From positions 343,583-407,582 of the forward strand of contig KN882256.1 in NCBI GenBank assembly GCA_000934455.1: a DNA stretch of 64,000 nt. The letters are read 5' to 3'. A program made the position numbers and the translations under genes. The stretch is from Apostichopus parvimensis (Eukaryota; Echinodermata; Holothuroidea; Aspidochirotida; Stichopodidae). The notes under the pieces are model-generated. The model did not search any database, had not been told where the DNA came from, and was given only the letters and a program-made list of their open reading frames with translations. Numbering within the stretch: the first letter of the stretch is position 1; each line of letters starts with the position of its first letter. Positions 57,301 through 64,000 of this stretch are shown in pieces.

Positions 57301-57866
57301 ACCCTGCGTCGTACGGCTTGGATAAGGGCGTGTACAATTGAAGATACCTTTACATTCTGTTTTCCAACCATAATAGAGTTTAAGAGTAGTTTCAAGCTGT
57401 CAGGAATAAACTTTACATTTTGCTCAGTAGACGACACACTTCATGAGAATGGATATCTCAAATACCATGCTTTCATTTGCTTTATATCACTTTTTATTAG
57501 CTTTGCAGCAGCCTCAACTATAAACAACTTCTCGGAAACTGCGTTTTAATGCCGTGGCCTCTTTCAAAATTTACCATACTCTGTTTGTGAATGTTACGTT
57601 TGGTTTGCCGTTAACCTCAGTTATCATAATTTTATCTCCGAAGTGATCTTGTAGCCTTTTCCTCATTTATACAGTGCTGTAAGGGTTCGGACAAAACTGT
57701 CGAATTTTTTCTACTACATCGGTAAGAGTAGCCTCTACTTCGTAATTTTCTTTAAAATATCTCGCAATTGTGATAATTGCGGCCGCTTGATTTTCATCTT
57801 TGGGACGTTCAGGGTCCGTGTACTCTTATATTTACCTTGAAAAGACTGTGGAGGCTGATTGTGTGT
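57301..57866 (-). pseudogene. Cys-rich mobile-family gene, decayed segment between exons
   Basis: Minus-strand frames show PERPKDENQAAAIITIARYF and VVEKIRQFCPNPYSTV, a stop, then MRKRLQDHFGDKIMITEV and NGKPNVTFTNRVW and another stop. The KRLxDHFGxxIxIxExNGKPNVVTF pattern is a regular part of this family, so the region is coding in origin and at least twice interrupted. Confidence 0.6.
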
Positions 57867-58354
57867 TCAGAAATTAACGCTGCGGGCCTGGTGGTGGATT
57901 GCATCTGCAGCAAGTAAATCGTTAACAAGTGCTAATCTGGCTTTCACCTGTTTAGCCCATTCGTCGTCCAGGCCGCGGTCGGCACATGACGACTGAAGTT
58001 TCCTCGGAAATTCGAAAGTTTTGACGGGACAGGCCTCATGACCTTTCTCTCCTTTCACTTGAGCATTTTGTGGACAAAAAAGCAATGTTGACCAAACAAG
58101 AACTGTTCAGTTTGTGAACTTAATTTACGCTTTAAACCACATCCTACTGTTGGTTTCAAATCACTAACAATGGATCTTTTATTGCAATATCGTTTACGGC
58201 ATTTTTGTTGAACCCTTTGTCCAACACATATGGTAAGGTCATCACCACGTTCTTGACTTGCGTCTATAATACCTTCAATACCCTTCTCTCGTAATATCAC
58301 ATCAGGGTCGAGGTCAGTTTGAAAGGAAACTTTACAAATGACGCACACGTCCAT
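57867..58354 (-). pseudogene. Cys-rich mobile-family gene, N-terminal exon
   Basis: The ATG at 58354 opens MDVCVICKVSFQTDL and REKGIEGIIDASQERGDD, with a VQQKCRKRYCN ligand pair: the usual N-terminal zinc-ligand region. A one-base change in a T run near 58085 moves the frame to FCPQNAQVKGEKGHE, VKTFEFPRKLQSSCADRG and NDLLAADAIHHQARSVNF, then TGA at 57869-57867. The family normally reads SVNFRT there, so CGA-to-TGA is likely. This is the longest surviving part of the family in the window. Confidence 0.7.
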
Positions 58355-61300
58355 CTAATAAAGAAAATAAAAAACACATTTTGTAGAATTAATGTATATT
58401 TGCGGGTTTACTTTACTAAGTTCACTAGGTTACTGACAGAGCATGAAGGTAGGAATACAGCCTAATGACATCCCACACCCCCGGAAAGAGTAAATAAATG
58501 AAAAGCATACGACGACAGTCACATTTGTTTATCTTAAAAGGATTGTCTGGTGGCCCAAAGAAGTTACCTTAAAAATTATATATAATTTTCCAAACATGTT
58601 GTCAAAGTATGAGAACGCAAATGTTGCGTTTGACAGATAAACGATTTTTTAATCGTTAAGGATGGACATTTCCAATATGATTTGAACAGTACATAACGTG
58701 ACGTCATCTACGCTAATGCAGATTGCGACATTAACCCACGCTCCGTACAGTACCTACAGTAATCACAACAAAAACCGCTTTTGCATACAGATTAATGTCT
58801 TCCTAAATTTTGGCTGAAATTTATTATAAATTATATATCTTTTCAAAAACTCCTTAAGCCGCCATATATGTTAGTAGATCGCTGGTTTCGTGGTCTTTTT
58901 GTAGCACAAGATAAGTTTTAACAGCAGACTCTTCGTTGTTTATACCGCGCTATCCAGCTCCAACGCGAGGAATGTTCGCATGTATAGGCTACTGTAACGT
59001 TTACAATCGGACAGTTCTGCGAAGCCTAAGCTTCTCTGTACTACATTCTGCTGTCACATCGATTCCTCCAAGTTTCATTTTTCGCTGTTCCGAATACTTT
59101 TCAAGTTCCCTTTACTGTAAATTTGATCCGTGAATTTTATTTCAGCGATTTCGAAGAACAGTTTATGAACTGTGGTTTGAGTGTGAGAGTATATTATGTG
59201 CAACGCTATACGTATACCAACTGGGCATGGTAGAGTAGGCTATATACGTTTGCATTATCAGTACGTTATATAGGCACATATTACATGTGCGTATACACGT
59301 GAGAGTGTATTTGTTGCGGAAATGGGAGTGGTAACTTCAAGTCGCCTGTTTTGCCTATTTGCCAGCACTACGTCAATCACAATATTGATGCGTTCGAACA
59401 AACGGTACTTTTGGTGAGAATCTGGTGAATTTGAAAACCAGATTTCTACAAGAAGAAAACGTCGAATGGGGACAATTTTTACATGGTTAGAATGAGAAAA
59501 ATAATCACTACAAGGACAATGTATGAAAATCTTTCACCAGACAATTCCTTTAAGTGACATTTTGAAAAGCATGCAAAGTTTACATAGACTATAAAACGAT
59601 GAAAATGCGGTTATTTTCTAAATCATCTAAGCAAATACTGGTATGATTAATAGAAATGTATGAAAAAATGAAAGTTAATGTTGCAAAATGAAGACAATTC
59701 GTGATTTCTGTATTTTTCAACCAATTTGTACGTTATTACTTATGGTACTTACAGGCATCCGTAGCTACAAATTTCCGAACTTTCGGCATAAGTAACCATT
59801 GACGTTGGGTTTAAGTGCAACCCTGACTATACCTATTTTAATCGCTGTTATTTGAAAGTTTTATGTACAGTAACGTTTAACAGCTGTTTTAACAAATGCA
59901 GTTAGATTAAATGATATATATTACGTCTTTAATCAACCGTTCATTTCGCAAAACATTATGCCTAACATCAGGTTATAGGGCTGGCCTACTTTCGCATTTC
60001 GTGCGAATCTAGCCCGACTGCATTTGTAAGTGGTAGTTGAGGGTTCATTTTCTTTTTATTGTACCTTTTGGTTCATTGAAATAAACACCCTGAAACTTTC
60101 TATTTCAGTCGAGTTAGAATTTAGATTAGGTGTAAGTCTAAATGTAACTAGGCGAAGGTCTTCAATGTCGGGGCTAGGCTACATCAGTACACGTATTTCG
60201 TTTATACTAGCCTAACACCTGTTTAGCGAAGCTATCCTTTGGAGTATTTTCTTTTAAGTGCTCTATTCACAGCAGAATGGCTATTATAGTATAACAAAAG
60301 TGTACATCGATTCCTTACCTGAAACATTCCACGCAGATAACCGATAGTAAAGACTTCAAAACGTTACATCCTTACTGATGTTAAAGGTTTTCGTGACCGA
60401 GCGTTCCGAGTGTAAGAAGTAGCCTATTTCCACGGCAACGGCTTTATAATTGTCTACCGTCGCTGATAAGACGCATGAGTAAATTCACCACAACCGTGTT
60501 TGTTTTTGGGAAAAATTTCGGTGTTTGGCAAATGTCGATTTACAGTAAAACTAAGACGAATTTATTCCATAAATTTGCGTTGCAATAACTTCTTCCAATT
60601 TTTTTAACCCTTACAAGCATGGGGGTTGGGCACACAATTAGGATTTGGGGCACTTATCTTGTTAGGGCTGGTTTATAAAGGTTAAGGGTAACTCATCAAT
60701 TGACTGGACTATATCAGGAACAAAATTGTCAGGTAGTTTGCGCGATTTCGAATTTATGACGTCATCAAGTTGGGGGGCGCTATTTTCGGCGAAAAAAAAG
60801 TTCACCCGATTTGCTTTAAATTTAAGATTCAGTACAACTATAAGAGATTAAATAAACGTCGTTTAATCTGCTTCCGGTCTTTGATTGTTTTTTACAATTA
60901 TTTGTTAATATTTTCTTATGAATATTACATGAAGGTCGCCCATTTTGTCTAATATTGATGACAATTTTTTAAACTCACAGAATCAATAGATAGATGTCTG
61001 CAAATATTTTGGCTGCTATTTAGAAGGCAATCGATGATCGAGTTTTGGAATAATTGATGACATTGCGTTTGGTGACGTCACTTCCGGTGAGAAGAAAATA
61101 GCCACAAAAACGGAACTTACTTTCTACAATCTAAAGTTATGAATCTGCAGTGTAAGTTACAAGTCGATAGCTCATTCCTCCGGTCTCAGAAACGCAGGAA
61201 ATGGCATTTCCCAGGCCCAGCATGATGCATTTAAGCACTCTTTATTTTGAATCTCATACTTAAGAAATTAACATGGAAATTGTTTATTGCCTGCAGCTAT

Positions 61301-62330
61301 GCCGGTAAGCCCATGGCTCTTCCAGAGCCTAAAAATAGTTTGTTCCACTCTTGTGGCCTTTCCCCCTTGTTTTCTAAAACAAAGGGTGACTCGTCTTCAC
61401 GGACCAAGGTTCAAGTCACATTGGCAGTCTGCACCCTGTCATGCTCTGTATAGACCCTGGCTAGACTATAAACCTCGTCATTAAAGACCAGCCTTGCTGG
61501 TCCATGACTGGTTGCTGTCTTATGATCATGAACCTGTAAATTTTCTCAACAGAAGTATTAGATAAATATGCATGAACTAAATTTTCTATGACTGTAGCTA
61601 TTAATATTAATACCATTTTACATATATTAGTTTGTAATGTTTGTAATGTATGTGTGATATGCTAAGAGTAAAGTCATTATTTGCTGTGGCTATAGTTAGC
61701 CCACAGAACATATGTATTAAATGATTGATTTTAGGATGTTAGATCTTAATTTCAGGTTCGAAGTAAAAAGTGACTATGATCTACTAACTTTACAAGATCA
61801 TGTACTAAATGTAAACGATCATGTAGATAAACTACACAATCACCATGTTATACATGATAATCATGTCAAACTTGACTATGTGTACATTTTTGGACCTTTT
61901 CTCTTATTTGCTTTGATTTTTGAACTAATTCCCTTTGTCATATTTTGGCCTGTTTTTATTTTCCTTTCCTTTTATGCGCATATAAAAGTTGTTTGCAAGA
62001 TAATTGAAACAAAATAAAGTTAAAGGTATTCTCTCAGCTAGAATTGTTTTAGAGGGCGGGCCAATTTCGTAGGTTTCGCTGGTACACCGTTACTCCACTT
62101 TCTGAATTGGTCACGTGATACGGTATATGTAATAAACTGCCACTGTACAGTGTATATCCTGTATGTAAATGTACGTACAGTCAATGTACGCACAGTTGCA
62201 TGCAGTGTTAGCATAACACACGTAACGTGTATATTGCGGTAACCGTGCTGTTAAGGAAGGCACAGGTTGCTCTATTGTGGGTCCCGATGCCAAAAGCAGT
62301 GAGCGAAAAAGGGAGAGAGAATTGCAGGCA
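58355..62330. other. 4-kb stretch with no recognised gene
   Basis: Mostly AT-rich and non-coding. The 98-codon frame at 61721-62017 (+) is noted separately. A GC-richer, CpG-containing patch at 62040-62330 precedes the exon at 62331 and could be its promoter. Confidence 0.35.
61721..62017 (+). other. unassigned 98-codon frame with hydrophobic C-terminal half
   Basis: The frame has a His/Asp-rich middle with repeated DHV and NHH words. A long hydrophobic run (YIFGPFLLFALIFELIPF, then VIFWPVFIFLSFYAHI) could be two membrane segments. The ATG at 61721 has no strong context. The DHV words arise from repeated GATCATG-like DNA, which argues for a chance frame. Confidence 0.2.
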
Positions 62331-62460
62331 TGAAAAGTGCACTTGAGCTGGTGCTACGTGGACTGGATCTCCAAAACGATCTACTGGAACAGAGATCGGG
62401 GATCGACAAAATAACCAATGCTACCTTCGCGCAGCATTTACTGGCAGATCATACGAGAAG
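62331..62460 (+). CDS. candidate first coding exon of a host gene
   Basis: The ATG at 62331 is the first after an in-frame TGA. It opens MKSALELVLRGLDLQNDLLE, QRSGIDKITNATFAQ and HLLADHTRR, ending near 62460 at AGAAG-GTAGGC. The upstream 300 bases are the most CpG-rich in this part of the window, as expected for a promoter. The sequence is amphipathic and helical with no recognised domain. No later exon was found before the window ends, so the gene may continue beyond it. Confidence 0.4.
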
Positions 62461-64000
62461 GTAGGCAGCAAATTATGCTAACGACTAACGTTATATATTT
62501 ACTATTTAGGCTACAGTATACTGTTTACCGGCCGAAGTGTTTGGTCTACTCTAGGCTTCCTTGTTATATTGTTCAATAGATCGATGCTAGGACTACTTAA
62601 AAGTAGCTAGGCCGACAAACTAAGGCAACTAATACACCGAGAGGCATATGCTAGTAGTATAGTCAGTATTGCGAAGTTGGGAACATTGCGAAGTTCGGAC
62701 ACCCCTAAGAAATACACGATTTCACCATGACAACCTACACCAGGAGCCAATTGCACGAACAACTGACAAGCTACAGTTATTTTCCCTCCAAAATCAGCCA
62801 ACCGTGTCAAGTATATTTTCAGTATTCAGTTTTCAGTATTATTTATGCCTTTCTACTTATATTCGCAGTAAGCATTATCAGTATGGAAGTCTGCGGTATC
62901 ATATGTGTTTGGTTTATGATTCGGTAGCTTTGCAAATATGAATAGGCCTTAGCCTACATCAGTGTTATATGTATTGGTAGGGAGATCTCCCCGCAAGAAA
63001 ATAAAAAATAAAACTTAAAACAAATTCAACTTATCATGAGTGGAGCTACAGCAACAGTAGAACTACTGTAGCGTAGCTCCAGGCCCACATTTATACAATG
63101 ATGCACCATGCAGGGCCTACCTCAATTTGGTGGTTATTCCTGTCAAGAGCAGTTTTTGATCAAGCGTCTAAGCAAACTTATTTTGTAACTGTCTAAGTCT
63201 AGTATATAGTGAGGGACAGGGGCATATACTCATTAAAGTAACTGTTTTCATTTCCTACTTTAGTTTACCAGCACAAATATAGAGTTCCTTGCAAGAAATA
63301 AATGAGTCTGAGAACTTGAAAATTTACAGCATATCTGCCTGCATGGTCATTCTCAGGTATAGACTACTAATTTGTGTAGCCATTTCTATTTTTACTTTGT
63401 AAAGTCTAATATGCATAGGCTAGGGTTTTTACTTTGCTTCACTTGCTTGTCAGTCCGCATAGCCACTTTAGCTGTGGATGATTCTTCACTTGAAAAGAAA
63501 TAATTTACGCATAAATTGAAACTCTTTCTATCCCAAAATAGGGTATTGCCTAATTATACACCCAACTTGGTAGTAACTTAAAAAAAAAAGCTACCGGCTA
63601 CCTCATTTCCTGGTTACTGTAGTGTAACGTGATAAGTAAGTTTTCCAAATGGAAGTCAAAACTCAACAGCCTTCTCAGAAAGAAGCTACACTAGCTCTAC
63701 AGGCTCCTTTGTTGAATCAGGGAGTTGTTATGGTTGGATTAGTGAAGGATACTGTTCACATATTGATGCATTCATAACATGATAGGTTTGTTGTTTAATC
63801 AGAAAATCAAGGACAACATAAAGAAATGAATGTCTCCAATAATTGTGAAAGCCACCATTTTATGTTCGCCAAAAATGTATCACATTTAATTTAAAGGATA
63901 CACCATGATATTTAGTTACATGGTACAGTATTCTGCAATTAGTCTTATAATCTAATCAATCTAAGATGTAATGCTAAAATACTAATATACTATAAAGTGT
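62461..64000. other. right-end stretch, probably intronic or intergenic
   Basis: No confident exon. A 42-codon open stretch at 63649-63777 (MEVKTQQPSQKEATLALQAP...) has coding-like composition and begins with an ATG, but its splice context is unclear. The rest is AT-rich. Confidence 0.3.

Noticed and set aside
1-64000. CRISPR arrays, operons, riboswitches or prokaryotic signals
   Set aside because: The spliced genes, SINE, LINE and animal transposon families show that this is eukaryotic nuclear DNA; no regularly spaced short palindromic array with unique spacers was seen.

Overview
The window looks like nuclear DNA of a marine invertebrate animal. It is AT-rich, with long non-coding stretches and GT-AG introns in every multi-exon gene I could follow. 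TAGGCCTA-type words are scattered through it, and it carries transposase families that are multi-copy in echinoderms, hemichordates, amphioxus, cnidarians and molluscs. An echinoderm-like deuterostome is my best guess, but the species cannot be read from this sequence. I see no confident housekeeping gene. The largest coding signals are old mobile-element genes, nearly all damaged, several nested in one another. A 50-N assembly gap lies at 13156-13205.

Layout. 1-0.4 kb is a CpG-rich tandem satellite. 1.1-7.5 kb (+) is a multi-exon DUF6589-type gene. 10.5-14.9 kb (-) is a two-exon RecQ-like helicase whose first exon is interrupted by a 612-bp foldback MITE with a perfect 8-bp target duplication. 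16.09-26.38 kb is a composite PIF/Harbinger structure: two copies lie tail to tail, their outer ends form one inverted-repeat pair flanked by TAA, a LINE fragment sits between them, and a 4.8-kb second element is nested in the right copy. Minisatellite-like DNA splits both outer inverted repeats. 26.4-26.7 kb (-) is a fragment of a Cys-rich mobile family. 27.7-29.3 kb (+) is a small gene with a P2X7-ballast-like domain.

30.0-34.5 kb (-) is a coiled-coil plus hAT-like transposase-related gene. 35.3-40.7 kb (-) is a Kolobok transposon gene with a THAP zinc-finger exon, three small exons and a large DDE exon; a tRNA-derived SINE lies in one intron. 41-48.8 kb is gene-poor and holds a degenerate tandem array. 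48.9-49.45 kb holds a short LTR-retrotransposon fossil. 53.2-55.8 kb (-) is a DUF7869-type transposase-like gene. 56.17-56.39 kb is a foldback with a tRNA-like core. 56.8-58.35 kb (-) is another copy of the Cys-rich family. 58.4-64 kb has no recognised gene, but includes a plausible first coding exon at 62331.

The genes do not form a pathway. The window reads as an accumulation zone for DNA transposons at different stages of decay. Its most useful features are the nested insertions that can be dated relative to each other, and several transposase-like families whose biochemistry is little described.
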